This document shows positions 1 through 8,747 of a stretch of 23,259 bases of DNA, piece by piece. Where the stretch lies: positions 1 through 23,259 of the forward strand of contig JAKJXP020000205.1 in assembly GCA_022225965.2 (NCBI GenBank). The letters are read 5' to 3'. This DNA comes from Diatrype stigma (Eukaryota; Ascomycota; Sordariomycetes; Xylariales; Diatrypaceae). Numbering within the stretch: the stretch's first letter is position 1; each line of letters begins with the position of its first letter. The notes under the pieces were generated by a model. The model saw nothing but the letters and a program-made list of their open reading frames with translations. It was not told the origin of the DNA and made no database searches. The position numbers and the translations under genes were made by a program.

Positions 1-1
<1 letters not shown>

Positions 2-38
<37 letters not shown>
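2..38. repeat. C37 homopolymer
   Basis: An uninterrupted run of 37 cytosines opens the window after a single T. No telomere-type TTAGGG/CCCTAA unit follows it. It may be a real homopolymer or an artefact at a contig edge or gap; the sequence alone cannot decide. Confidence 0.9.
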
Positions 39-116
39 TTAGCCTCCACTTTGACCCCTACTAGCCCCTATAATCCTTGTTGTAGCGGTATATATTAGCC
101 ACAATCACCAGCCACT

Positions 117-265
117 GCAACGTGCAACCAGTTGCGCAACCAGGGGAAGATATCGTGGGTTGCGTTGCAGGTTGCGCAATTCAGAAAAATCCCGAATGGA
201 TGGGTTGCAGAAGCTGGTGGCAACCAATTGGTGGCAATCGCGTTGCGCAGGTTGCGTTGCGTAAC
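117..265. repeat. GTTGCG/CGCAAC-rich imperfect inverted repeat, MITE-like
   Basis: About 150 bp carry many copies of GTTGCG and its complement, including the palindrome GTTGCGCAAC at 131-140, GTTGCGCAA at 171-179 and GTTGCGCAGG at 242-251. The two ends (about 117-142 and 240-265) are roughly complementary, so the unit looks like a short foldback element. No target-site duplication could be fixed and no family is recognised. Small open frames here follow the repeat and are not taken as genes. Confidence 0.45.
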
Positions 266-302
266 ACCCTGACCATACAAAATTATAAGCTGATTTGTTT
301 TA

Positions 303-327
303 AGATTAATTACCCCTCTACGGGCAG
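303..327 (+). repeat. Left terminal inverted repeat of the Fot1-like element
   Basis: It matches the reverse complement of 2217-2241 at about 20 of 25 positions and is preceded by TA at 301-302. T at 313-8 and 311 against C in the partner copy is the direction expected of RIP. Confidence 0.85.
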
Positions 328-779
328 ACCCCCCAAAAAGCCATTCGAATTTGAAGTTATTCCTAATCCTTTTATTATATTCAACCCATTCATTTTCTAT
401 TAGATTCCGACGATTCTTCTTCCGAATTAGAACCTAATACCTTAATATACTCCTAAGTCCTATCGTTATTTGTATTGGCTTATATCGGTATTTCTTCTAC
501 CTAATTTCGAGAAATAACCGTTGAAAGTCTCGGTATTGCCTTTGTTATTTTCGCCTTTATTTCCTTAATCCTTTTTATACGTATAAAGCCTTCGTTTGGG
601 TTCGCCATAATTCGTTTCCGCTTTTTCGAAGCCGCTTTTTTTAATGCTGCCGTTAATTGTTACATTTTAAGTTCCGCCGTCGAGAGTTAATTAATTTTAT
701 CGTTAAGTGCTTTATCGAACTTCCGAAATAATAGCCGCGATATAGCGTTATTAAAAATAGGATCGATGAAATAAAAATT

Positions 780-2110
780 GGATTCGATCTTATGTATTTC
801 CCTAAACGACCTAAGTATAAATACGGTTATTTTAGTTATTAAAATAACGAAATTAAGCCTGGAAAATACGATAAGCGCCGGGATAATAAGTATTATATTT
901 AAGGAGATACCTTAAATTAAAAAGGGGTTCCGAAAGGACTGGTTTTTATTAATTAGCTATATTCCATTTGCCTTTTATGCGGTTCTGATATACCGAAATA
1001 TCATGGTTCGATTTTAGGCCTATAAAAGGGCGTATAAAAAGTTTACTTTATCCGCATTTTCGAATAAGCATTTAAATAACCGAAACCGAAACTTGCGCCG
1101 AAAAAATCCCTTAAGGGCCGAAAATACATCCATATTTAAGGGCTGAAATATATGGAACGAATGGGCAAAAAAGAATATAACCCAAATTTTATAAAACAAG
1201 CAAAGCCATATAAAATCGTCGGATATATGGTTACCGTAACCGTCGAGAATAAATAGGCGCCATTAATCGGAATTATCGGGCTTCGTATGCGAAATAAAAA
1301 TCTCGTTTAACTACTTTATTGCGATATCGTTATTTGTTTATTTATTTAAAGATATAATGAAATATTAATTTTCGTATAATTGGTTTTTTTATTAAGAAAT
1401 CATTATTATTATATATTTGTTTCGGCGAAAATAATAAAGAACGGAAAAATTTTACCGTTAATATTAATATATACTAATATAGTTATTTACTTGCGTTTAA
1501 AGGAATCTTTAAAATATATATACTTTTTATAAGCAGCCCTAAATACGAAAGAATTATTCCTAATCCTTTCCATTAAGCCGAATTCATTAGCGTTATACCG
1601 AAACCGTAAAAGGATGTTCTTAATTTCGTTTATACCAAGGTAATCCATTAAAATATCGAAGAATTATATCGAAGTTTTATTTAAACGCTTATAATTAATG
1701 ATTTTATTTTTAATGGTTTTTACGAAAGGGTTTCGGGCGAAAAAACCGTAATGCCAGTTTTTTCCGAAATATGCAACGTTGCCGTTATAAATAAAAAGGC
1801 GCTAGGCAAAAAGCCGAAAGCGAAAATAAAATAACGCATATCTTAAGTTGCTTTAAATTACGATCCAATCGGTTAGGAATTGTTTTTGGGCTTTGCTAAG
1901 CTTTTAACGAACCTTATTAACGTTTTTGCGAATAAATAGGCCTTTAATACGGCGTATAACGTAATTACGACTAACCTGGTAATTAATGAAGGACCTTCGA
2001 ATGGAGGCCTTATTTTTTACGCTTTGGATAGCAGCGGCGGCTCGGAATTAGGCGGAGGCTTACATATCGTTGGAATCGTCGGATTCTGGAGATGAAGATG
2101 GTAAGTTTCC
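780..2110 (-). pseudogene. Fot1/pogo-family transposase relic (CENP-B-type HTH plus DDE domain)
   Basis: Read on the minus strand in shifting frames, the relic runs in the order of a pogo-type transposase. An N-terminal helix-turn-helix region ends with KLSKAQKQFLTDWI (about 1905-1860). The CENP-B-like GKNWHYGFFARNP block follows near 1770-1728. The first DDE block is YNANEFGLMERI (about 1597-1561), and the second starts LDGYGNHISDDFIWLC at 1247 and runs to FQPLNMDVFSALKG. The second aspartate (1244-1242) and the QPL-N residue (1136-1134) are separated by exactly 35 residues, the DD35D spacing of Fot1/pogo. The first and third catalytic aspartates are now asparagine (AAT at 1588-1586 and 1136-1134), each a G-to-A change on the coding strand as RIP makes. 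Many stops and frameshifts leave it inactive. Confidence 0.85.
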
Positions 2111-2216
2111 TTTTCGATGGATGGAAGGAAGGAAGGGAATTATATAAACGAACAAATCAGTAAAGGGATAAAAACGCGTTCGCGAAATCAGTAAATTGTC
2201 TGGCACCTAGGTAGGG

Positions 2217-2241
2217 CTGCCCAGGGAGGGGTGATTGATCT
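2217..2241 (-). repeat. Right terminal inverted repeat of the Fot1-like element
   Basis: Inverted partner of 303-327, followed by TA at 2242-2243. It keeps more C/G than the left copy and so is probably nearer the original terminus. Confidence 0.85.
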
Positions 2242-2243
2242 TA

Positions 2244-4300
2244 TACGTTCCAAGCCCTATAAGCCCTTGTTACACCAGCATGGGAACCGCATATTCGTGT
2301 AATCAAATGATTAGTAAAGTAGTATGGGCTGGTCTCATCATGGCTACGTAATGACTGGTAGCGGTAGGTAGATTATGTATGCCACTACAGACTCAAAGCT
2401 CTGCATCTTGGAGAGAGGATTGACCTCGGCGATGCTCATGAGTAATGTCAGCATCTGCTAGTAAACCAGAAGTGTTAATCTGCCCCTGTGGCAGGCAAGT
2501 GGCGTAGTGTTCAATAAGCGAGTAGCCAAAGGCTGCACTAGGTGATACAGATTGGCTATAAAGTCAGAATCTTGAGAAATCCAGTCTCCTGGAATGTCCT
2601 GTTCCTCACGCAATTACAGGCTGGATATGATAGACCTATAGATCAGGTAATAGAAGGACCTCTAGGCAGTTGGCAGCATTCCTACATGGTAGCATTTCAT
2701 ACATATGCTTTTCGTCAAGGACAGAGCCGTTTTCAGTAATTGGAACACCTGTGCTCACTGTCTTCGATGGAAAGCATAGGTCTGAAATGCTACCATGTCG
2801 GAATGCTACCAAAGGCCTAGGGGTCCTTCCGTTATTCGGTCTCTGGGTTTATCGTATTCAGCCTATAGTTGCGTAAGGAGAAACTGGCTACTAATAACTG
2901 TGATTCTTGTGGTAGGCATCTACATGCTTGAGAAAGGGATCATCTACAACGAGTAATAGTATTACTGGACATGGCTGATCACTGAGGAACATGCCTATAT
3001 CTGCAGCGCCAAAGCGTGAACCAGCGCGCCTCTGAATCATGGGAAGAGAAGAGCTATCAGCAGACCATGAGACTGACCACACCTCCTCACCCTTTTCACA
3101 TTACTCGGGCCATCTCCGCATCCGACCAAAGAAGTATTGGCGGCGTCGACACAACAACCCCTATTAGCCATCAGCACTGCTATGGTTTGTTGGGGATGGT
3201 AGAGCTCGTGCAGGGATATACCGTCCTCGAATATCAACTAGCCAAGCTAGATGGAGGATCAGAAGACATAGCATTAATCGCAGGCCCATCATCTATGATT
3301 CGATTATGATCCTATCGTAAGACTATCTCATGACATCGATCAAAGCTTCGAGACTCGAGGTGCCAGTATCTAACGGGCGTTTCCCGGTGAGTGATCCTTA
3401 CGAATACTAGAGTCTCCGTATTTCTGTCATCATACGTGAAGCGCTATACAAAGTTAGTTGATAGGGTTGAGAAACGCAGGAAATGTAATAACACAGGCTT
3501 GATATCTGTTCCCCATTATGAATCCTCAAGAGAAAAGAAGCAGATCCTAGGTAGCTCTTCTTATAAAGATATAAATATGTCCTTTGCCAGCGCCGGCATC
3601 CCTATGTTCGTTCAATAATTCACTATCTAAACTACTACCCAGCGTTTCTGCTAGACCCCACATTGTTTAAGTTAAAAAGGGGCCCCTTTCGCAAGTGATC
3701 CATCGATTTGGCGAACACAAATTAACCTTTTCCGACAACCGGATACGAGGTAAGTTGATGACAATGGGGATTCAAATGAGCATCCCAAGCTTGTTGCTCG
3801 TAATTCGATGACAGTATCGCTTCGCCAAAAAGTCAAGTGACAGTCATTAACGACAGCGGCCCAAACTCGTTTCCGATCATGCTACCTTACTATGAATCTC
3901 ATAAGTCATTGGCCTGCTGATACTTCCTTCTCATCAACATGGTACATCCTCAGAGGAAACGCTTTCTCGTATACGAGTATGAGCTACACATTATGGAATC
4001 GTACATAGTCGTGCATGAAATAAAACTTTGACGTGCATGCATACCCGTATTTGGTTGAAAACGATCTAGGGCGAAACTCTATAGAGCTACGCCAGCATCA
4101 ACCGCATGACCCCTTTCCGCGCCTGCCGAGGGAGTATCTAGGAAATAGACGTGAAAAGAAAATTGCCCCCTTGATGTCCGAGCCGGGCAGCCGTGGTGGA
4201 TTGAGATATTGTGTAGCGAATGATGGGTGCCTAGAGCTGTAGGGGTCTTGCCCGCAAGGATTAAGTTCTACTTAGTAGCCGTCTATGAGAGAACAAATCC
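2244..4300. other. Gene-poor stretch of about 2 kb
   Basis: No gene could be supported. Open frames of 63-97 codons (for example 2542-2739, 3016-3309, 3391-3618, 4033-4242) show no recognisable domain, splice pattern or codon bias. The one structured element is the long inverted repeat at 2598-2887. Composition returns to near-balanced G+C, so the RIP signal stops at the Fot1-like boundary. Confidence 0.6.
2598..2887. repeat. Long imperfect inverted repeat (hairpin-forming), arms about 127-130 nt, loop about 33 nt
   Basis: The left arm 2598-2724 pairs with the right arm 2758-2887. In the inner 111 nt the arms align without a gap at 87 of 111 positions by hand count. Of the 24 mismatches 18 are transitions. 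The core ACATGGTAGCATTTCA is identical in both arms. It could be a foldback element, an inverted duplication that decayed by transitions, or the source of a long hairpin RNA. No protein family is recognised in either arm; the right arm has in-frame stops where the left arm is open. Confidence 0.85.
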
Positions 4301-4303
4301 ACG

Positions 4304-4310
4304 TATATAA
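4304..4310 (+). promoter_or_regulatory. Probable TATA box of the secreted Thr-rich gene
   Basis: TATATAA lies 103 nt upstream of the ATG at 4413, a sensible spacing for a fungal core promoter, with a pyrimidine-rich stretch (TCATCGTTCCGCTGGG) between it and the start codon. Confidence 0.5.
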
Positions 4311-4412
4311 GCAGCTTCATCGTTCCGCTGGGATTTTCACCTGCATGAACCGTAGCCACATCTCCCAGACCGACAACCCAAGAACCGTGGTCGCCTTGCG
4401 TAACATTTAGCC

Positions 4413-5539
4413 ATGAAGACTATCGCAATGCTTGTCGCGGCCTTGGCTGCTTCTGGTCTAGCCCAGACAACCGAAGAGATCGTGACCGATGTGGCGACGA
4501 CCGAAGCGGCGACGACCGAAGCGGCGACGACCGATGTAGCGACCACAGATGCGGCGACCACAGACGCGGTGGCCACAGATGCAGGCACTACAGATGCAGG
4601 AACTACAGATACAGCAGCAACAGATGTGGCGGTCACAGACGTGGCAATAGGCACAGATATCGGAACGGTGGCTTCGACAACGGCCGATTCGACGAGTGCG
4701 GTAACAACCAACGCGGTGACAACGGCTTCGCCGTCGTCTTCTTCCACGGCAATAAGCGATATCCTGATAACGGACAACATATCCGTCGCCAAGATATCAT
4801 CCGACTCGTCGTCGTACTCGGCAGATTCCTACACGACCACCAAGGACTCGACGTCGATAAAGTCGACCACGGCGCCAACCACGTCCACCACGGTGGTGAC
4901 GAGCTACAAGGCCAGCACCAGCTCGGACAAGACCACCACGGTGACCACCACGGTGCCGGTGACGTCGCCCAAGGGGTCGACGACGACGACGACGCGCACG
5001 ACGACGCCGCCGCCGCCGCTGGTCACCACGACCACGACCACGAAGTCCTCGAGCAGCACGAGCAAGGCCAGCACCAAGACGATCACCGTCAGCGCCACCA
5101 CCACCCGCCCGCCGGCCGTCGGGGTCACGCAGATCCCGGTCGGATGTGTGATCTCCGGGAAGTTCGACGGTGGCATGTACCGCTGGGAGAGCAAGGGTAC
5201 GTACTATCGTGTTCGGATATTGCTTGCTACTCTCTTACCTACCTAGCTATGCTATGCTCTAGATACTGACTCTTCTCTCTCTCGTGTATTAGACGACGTT
5301 TGCCCCTGGCGGCAGACGGATATCTCGAATCAGACGGCGCTGTTCATCCTAGAGCCCGGCGCGATGATTATTAACAGCATCATTGGCTGTGCTAATGAAA
5401 AGGGAATCTACTGCCTTGGCGATTGGTAGGTCGAGCAGAAATTCGTTTTGATCCTGCCTTGCTGGTTTTGCTTGCTAACCCCAGGCCCTCCAACAGCACC
5501 TTCCAGAATATCTGGTGGGATGATAAATGCTCGAAATAA
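4413..5539 (+). CDS. Secreted Thr/Ser-rich protein with a truncated PL3-type pectate lyase domain
   Basis: Three exons are inferred: 4413-5196, 5293-5425 and 5485-5539, giving 323 residues. The introns are GTACGT...TTAG and GTAGGT...GCTAACCCCAG. Residues 1-18 form a signal peptide (MKTIAMLVAALAASGLAQ). A Thr/Ser/Ala-rich, probably O-glycosylated stalk follows to about residue 240. It begins with degenerate ATTEA/ATTDA/GTTDA pentapeptides encoded by 15-nt repeats. The C-terminal part reads GKFDGGMYRW, then FILEPGAMIINSIIG, then EKGIYCLGDW, and ends with FQNIWWDDKCSK. These match in order the opening blocks of polysaccharide lyase family 3. In PL3 the last block usually continues with an acidic Glu-Asp pair that binds calcium, then the catalytic basic residues; here the frame stops at Ser-Lys. 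Lyase activity is therefore unlikely. It may be a decaying gene or a secreted stalk protein keeping a lyase fragment. Exon boundaries are inferred from splice signals. Confidence 0.72.
4470..4650 (+). repeat. Degenerate 15-nt coding minisatellite (Ala-Thr-Thr-Asp/Glu-Ala units)
   Basis: About ten consecutive units of the GCGACGACCGAAGCG type encode ATTEA, ATTEA, ATTDV, ATTDA, ATTDA, VATDA, GTTDA, GTTDT, AATDV and AVTDV. Length change by unit slippage would stay in frame. The long minus-strand open frame over this region is a shadow of the repeat. Confidence 0.8.
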
Positions 5540-5720
5540 GTTCGGGCGATGGCCAGATTGTGCAGAGGCAGCATCATCATCTGCCTGTCCCAGACCAAGC
5601 TTTCTTCCGGTTCGGCAGCAAGGGGGAGAATTGGCGGCGACTTCGATGTCGACGGCTAGCTACACATGTGAAGGCGGGCCGAAGCCGTGACGACCTCTAT
5701 CGCAAGGCAGATGTCACTGG
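5540..5720 (+). pseudogene. Out-of-frame remains of the PL3 pectate lyase C-terminal half
   Basis: Downstream of the stop at 5537-5539, lyase-like segments continue in changing frames. One frame reads SSGDGQIV and then DQAFFRFGSKG, a second reads RIGGDFDVDG, and a third reads YTCEGGPKP. Their order matches the PL3 region in which a GGGA/DKxFQxNGxGT-type block is followed by an FxVxDxGK-type block and then a Cys-rich block. At least two frameshifts and a TAG (near 5650) separate them. The alignment is by eye from family knowledge and is weaker than that of the upstream exons. Confidence 0.5.
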
Positions 5721-6074
5721 CTGTTGGTACCTACCAGGGACGCTATGGATATCGAGGATCTGTGTTGACTCGTTAGCGGCATCGGTCGGAGAATACATTG
5801 TCGCGACTAAACCATAGCTCAGGGGCTCAAAATCGCAGGGCAAGGATGGGATCATAACGGAGTTGGGTGCATTTTAATATAAAGCTACTCAAGGGATATT
5901 AAACATACAGGCCCCTCGTCGTTCCCTCATAAATTTATGAATTGCCTGCCTCAAGACTGTTTTCTGACGTCCCGAGGGAATCTGGGGACACTCATGTGAT
6001 ACTTACCACCATCGATATATCAATTCAATGTGACCAACCATGTCTTTTCTTGGTACGCCTTGGATTATTAGGTT

Positions 6075-6137
6075 GTAGGTAGGGGTTTCCCGAATTGTGA
6101 AGGACAGACAATCCGGGACAGACCCAACTACCTACGC
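6075..6137. repeat. Small imperfect inverted repeat
   Basis: TGTAGGTAGGGGTTTCCCG...ATTGT pairs imperfectly with ACAAT-CCGGGA...CCCAACTACCTAC, about 24-28 nt per arm around a short GAAGGACAG loop. It does not follow a coding region closely enough to be called a terminator. Confidence 0.5.
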
Positions 6138-7780
6138 AGCAATGACCGCCCAAGGGTCAGTTGTACCTGACATTTCTCCAACTTACACTCTTGTCCCTCG
6201 GTTCGTTTCATGATGCCACTGGGGTCTTTCTTATAGTCCGGCGTTATGTTCATAACAGTAGTACTGTAAACACCTTATATATACCGTAAGATGTAAACGT
6301 ACCAGTTGCACCCTGCAGCGTTTCCTGTGAGCACTCAAGTCTAGGGATTCACATGTATACCTTACATAATGGACGATCTTGGTCGTGTCAAGGTATAGGT
6401 AGTTTAACATTGGCCTCGCTTATCATGTAGTTCCTTGGCTGGGCGGCATCTCCACCCCACCATCAAGCCAAATCCAGATCGTTCAAGACATCAGATGGAT
6501 GTCTCATAGTGGGAGGACTGATCGGATAATTAAGGTTTACCACTCGGGGACTGGGTTACTCCAATGAGGCTGAAGGAACGTGATGATGGTTGTCATTACC
6601 TAGTATCTAGTGACCAGATGCGGTGCGGCCCCCATGATGTCCACACGCCGTGGGGATTAATGACCGTAAGTAACTATGAGCATCGTGATATCTTCCAAGG
6701 CACGGGGCATTGGAATTGACTATGCAGTAAGATCGACAAGTATGTAGAATATTACGCCGTCTTTGCTACATACCACAACTTGGCTGACGACCACATCATT
6801 CGTTCTGTCATGACCTTATATGTAGTATATACCGCAGCATAGTTATGCTATAGGTAGCCTAAGGTAGGTAGTTATGCTTGGCATCCGCTCCACGTCGATG
6901 TGACTGCGTGATTCAGGTCTGGTTCGGCATGCACGTCAATAGGAGAATGCGGAGAGAGATCTGATGTATTAACGTTATTGATGATGTCTTCTACCTAGTA
7001 GTGCAAATCTTTTTGCACAGTCCCAATTTCCAGGCCGTCGCCGATCACGCTTGATAGGCTAAAGAGGTAGACTAGCGACTTTTGACATCATCGTGTTCGC
7101 TGACTCGAAGCTCATAAGCTCGGAGCTCGATTTCGAAGCTCGATCGAATACCGAGAAGAGCTGTGTCATAGGTGCTACGTGAGCTTGGTGACTGGGTGAC
7201 TCGCGAGTGAGAGCTACCGTATGTAGGCTTGTGTAGGTTTGTGTAGGTAGAGGTAGGCACATAACACAACATCGTGCGTGCCAGTGAGACATGCAGCAGG
7301 ACTGTCTCTCGATGGTGATACGCGAATTTATAGTCCGCACCCACCGCAACTGCAACCCGTGACGAGCATCGGGGGCGGGCAGCGGGGTATTATACTACCC
7401 AACCTACCTATTAAGATACCTACCTAGGTAAGTATGCAGCTGCTCCTATGTTCAAAGGTTTGTTCTGAATGCACCCCGAAAAGAGCGGTGTTGGGGAGAG
7501 TGAGTACGAAGAAGGTAGTGAGTAATATAATAAAAGGAACGAAAAGGCGGTCCAGGTCCAGTTCAAGACTCCAGATCCCCCTCACCCCTCTAGCTAGCCA
7601 GTTGATCTGTCGTCCCTCTCCAAAGCCTCCCCTCCCCCGGATTTTGGGCTAGTCTTGCTTCCTGCTATTCGCTGTGTGTGGGTGGGCTGGTGGGTGGCAT
7701 CTGGGATCGCGACGGGGAGCCGGATCCCGGATTCCAGATCCACGGTGCGCCCGCAGCTTGATAAACCGCGTGCCATGCAG

Positions 7781-7823
7781 TGCCATGCCATGCCATGCCA
7801 TGCCATGCCATGCCATGCCATGC
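7781..7823. repeat. TGCCA pentanucleotide microsatellite, 8 perfect copies
   Basis: Eight perfect TGCCA units in a row (7781-7820) plus a partial copy, preceded by one degenerate unit (TGCCATGCAG). The open frames over it on both strands are produced by the repeat itself. Confidence 0.95.
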
Positions 7824-7878
7824 TGCCGACCGCTGCTTTACACGTCTGCACCTTTGACAAATTGCCTGCCACGGCATT

Positions 7879-7923
7879 CCTTACCGCGCGGGGGGGGTTT
7901 TTGGAGACGGTCCCGGTGATCGA
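7879..7923 (+). repeat. Left terminal inverted repeat of the 914-bp element
   Basis: Matches the complement of 8748-8792 with two mismatches (G/A after the T5 run and T/G in CGGTGAT). Contains one inverted GACCGTC motif at 7906-7912. Confidence 0.9.
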
Positions 7924-8130
7924 TACGGCGCTAGAGACAGTTACAAAATTTGGTGCTGGTCTCCAAATATCCGACATAATCTCTAGGATCATAACCCATA
8001 CAAGCCCATGCTAATACCTGGCCACCGTTACCGGACGGAAGTTACTATTTTACCTAGGACCACTTTAAGTCCAAGACCGTTTCCGGCTGCCCAGACCGTC
8101 TGTATAAATCACCCACCCAAATTACAGTAC

Positions 8131-8297
8131 TGCACTTACAATTGCACCTACAACTGCACCTACAGCTGCACACCTACAGCTGCATACCTACAGCTGCACA
8201 GCTGCACACCTACAGCTGCACCTACAGCTGCACCTACAGCTGCACCTATACCTGTAATTGCACCTACAATTGCACCTACAATTGCACTGCTACAGCA
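8131..8297. repeat. 12-nt minisatellite (TGCACCTACAGC-type)
   Basis: About thirteen tandem units of consensus TGCACCTACARY; most are 12 nt, with 14-nt and 8-nt variants and one 18-nt unit. Variant units (CAAT, CAAC, CAGC) are arranged in blocks, the mark of unequal exchange. Apparent open frames in three phases (Pro-Thr-Ala-Ala, Tyr-Ser-Cys-Thr, Leu-Gln-Leu-His repeats) are translations of the repeat. Tandem copies without unique spacers rule out a CRISPR array. Confidence 0.92.
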
Positions 8298-8440
8298 ACG
8301 CTGCTGCAGTACGTACATACAGCTGTATTGCTACAGCTGTATTGCTACAGCTGACCTGTACCGGCAAAACCTGGGCTGTAGGTGGCTATATATAAACAAA
8401 TAAGCTAGGTGCTTATATGTAACTATGTAACTAGTAATAA

Positions 8441-8515
8441 ATTTCTAATTGGCGTAATGGTTAAACCTTAAGCTATAAACCGTAAATGCAAGGTTCGAAT
8501 CCCGACCGTAAAAAT
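8441..8515 (+). other. tRNA-like sequence (degenerate tRNA or tRNA-derived SINE head)
   Basis: TTGGCGTAATGG at 8449-8460 fits the Pol III A box and tRNA D-arm, and GGTTCGAATCC at 8492-8502 is a near-perfect B box/T-loop, spaced as in a tRNA. The D-arm is like that of Gln/Glu-type tRNAs. The acceptor, anticodon and T stems do not pair well (only the outer TTT/AAA of the acceptor survives), so it is not a working tRNA. The 3' flank is an AT-rich tail (TAATAATATTATATAATTAAATA), as in a SINE or a RIP-eroded copy. Confidence 0.55.
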
Positions 8516-8640
8516 ATCTTTATACTTAATAACGTAATAATATTATATAATTAAATATCGCTTATAATAATATTGTATAAGTAAATAATAATATATATAT
8601 TTTTAAGAATTTATATACTGGTATAAGATTATCTTTAAAA

Positions 8641-8657
8641 TTCAAGACCGTCTTGAA
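8641..8657. repeat. Palindrome TTCAAGACCGTCTTGAA
   Basis: A 17-nt inverted repeat around a single central C, extended by AAAAT on the left and ATTTT on the right. Its core is the GACCGTC motif repeated through the 914-bp element, so it may be a protein-binding site of that element. Confidence 0.7.
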
Positions 8658-8747
8658 ATTTTAAGACCGTCCCTTAAGTAAAAATCGTCTTGGCCGCTAG
8701 TCAGTCTTTTGAAAGTCCTCAACCAAGGACCGTCCCCACTGCTGGAT

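Larger units (their letters stand above)
301..2243 (-). mobile_element. RIP-degraded Fot1/pogo-type (Tc1-mariner superfamily) DNA transposon, full length
   Basis: The ends are inverted repeats. Position 303 reads AGATTAATTACCCCTC and the complement of 2241 reads AGATCAATCACCCCTC; both then run through a GGGCAG. TIRs are thus about 303-327 and 2217-2241 with about 5 mismatches in 25, two of them C/T. TA flanks both sides (301-302, 2242-2243), as expected from the TA target-site duplication of this superfamily. The 1939-bp body is close to the usual Fot1 size of about 1.9 kb. The interior is strongly AT-rich with many TAA/TTA stops, unlike the flanks, which fits RIP. A minus-strand transposase relic fills most of it. 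Confidence 0.88.
5721..7878. other. Intergenic, 2.1 kb, no supported gene
   Basis: Only short open frames without recognisable domains occur. Seen here: a small imperfect hairpin at 6075-6137; repeated CGAAGCTC-type motifs near 7100-7150; GTGTAGGTT repeats near 7225-7250; CCTAGGTA-type simple sequence near 7400-7430; and the TGCCA microsatellite at 7781-7823. Opposite-strand frames at 7059-7355 share no family signature. Confidence 0.6.

Noticed and set aside
122..403. 93-codon frame over the GTTGCG cluster
   Set aside because: It translates the repeat and then runs through the transposon TIR; no domain or gene signal.
2542..2739. 65-codon frame covering the left arm of the long inverted repeat
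   Set aside because: The matching frame in the other arm has stops, and no protein family is recognised; the inverted repeat explains the sequence better.
3016..3309. 97-codon frame in the gap after the Fot1-like element
   Set aside because: No recognisable family, no splice context, and an equally open frame on the opposite strand.
4337..4792. 151-codon minus-strand frame rich in Val/Ala/Ser
   Set aside because: Mirror of the Thr-rich coding repeat of the plus-strand secreted gene, which has a signal peptide and valid introns.
7655..8014. 119-codon frame, and minus-strand partners, over the TGCCA repeat
   Set aside because: Open in several frames because of the pentanucleotide repeat; it also crosses into the TIR of the 914-bp element.
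8131..8297. Possible CRISPR-like array
   Set aside because: Units are 12 nt and abut without unique spacers; the host is a eukaryote.
8008..8403. 131-codon Pro-Thr-Ala repeat frame
   Set aside because: A product of a 12-nt minisatellite that is open in more than one phase; lies inside a transposon-like unit.
8449..8502. Functional tRNA gene
   Set aside because: A and B boxes are good but acceptor, anticodon and T stems fail to pair, unlike the intact tRNA-Asn at 22958-23053.
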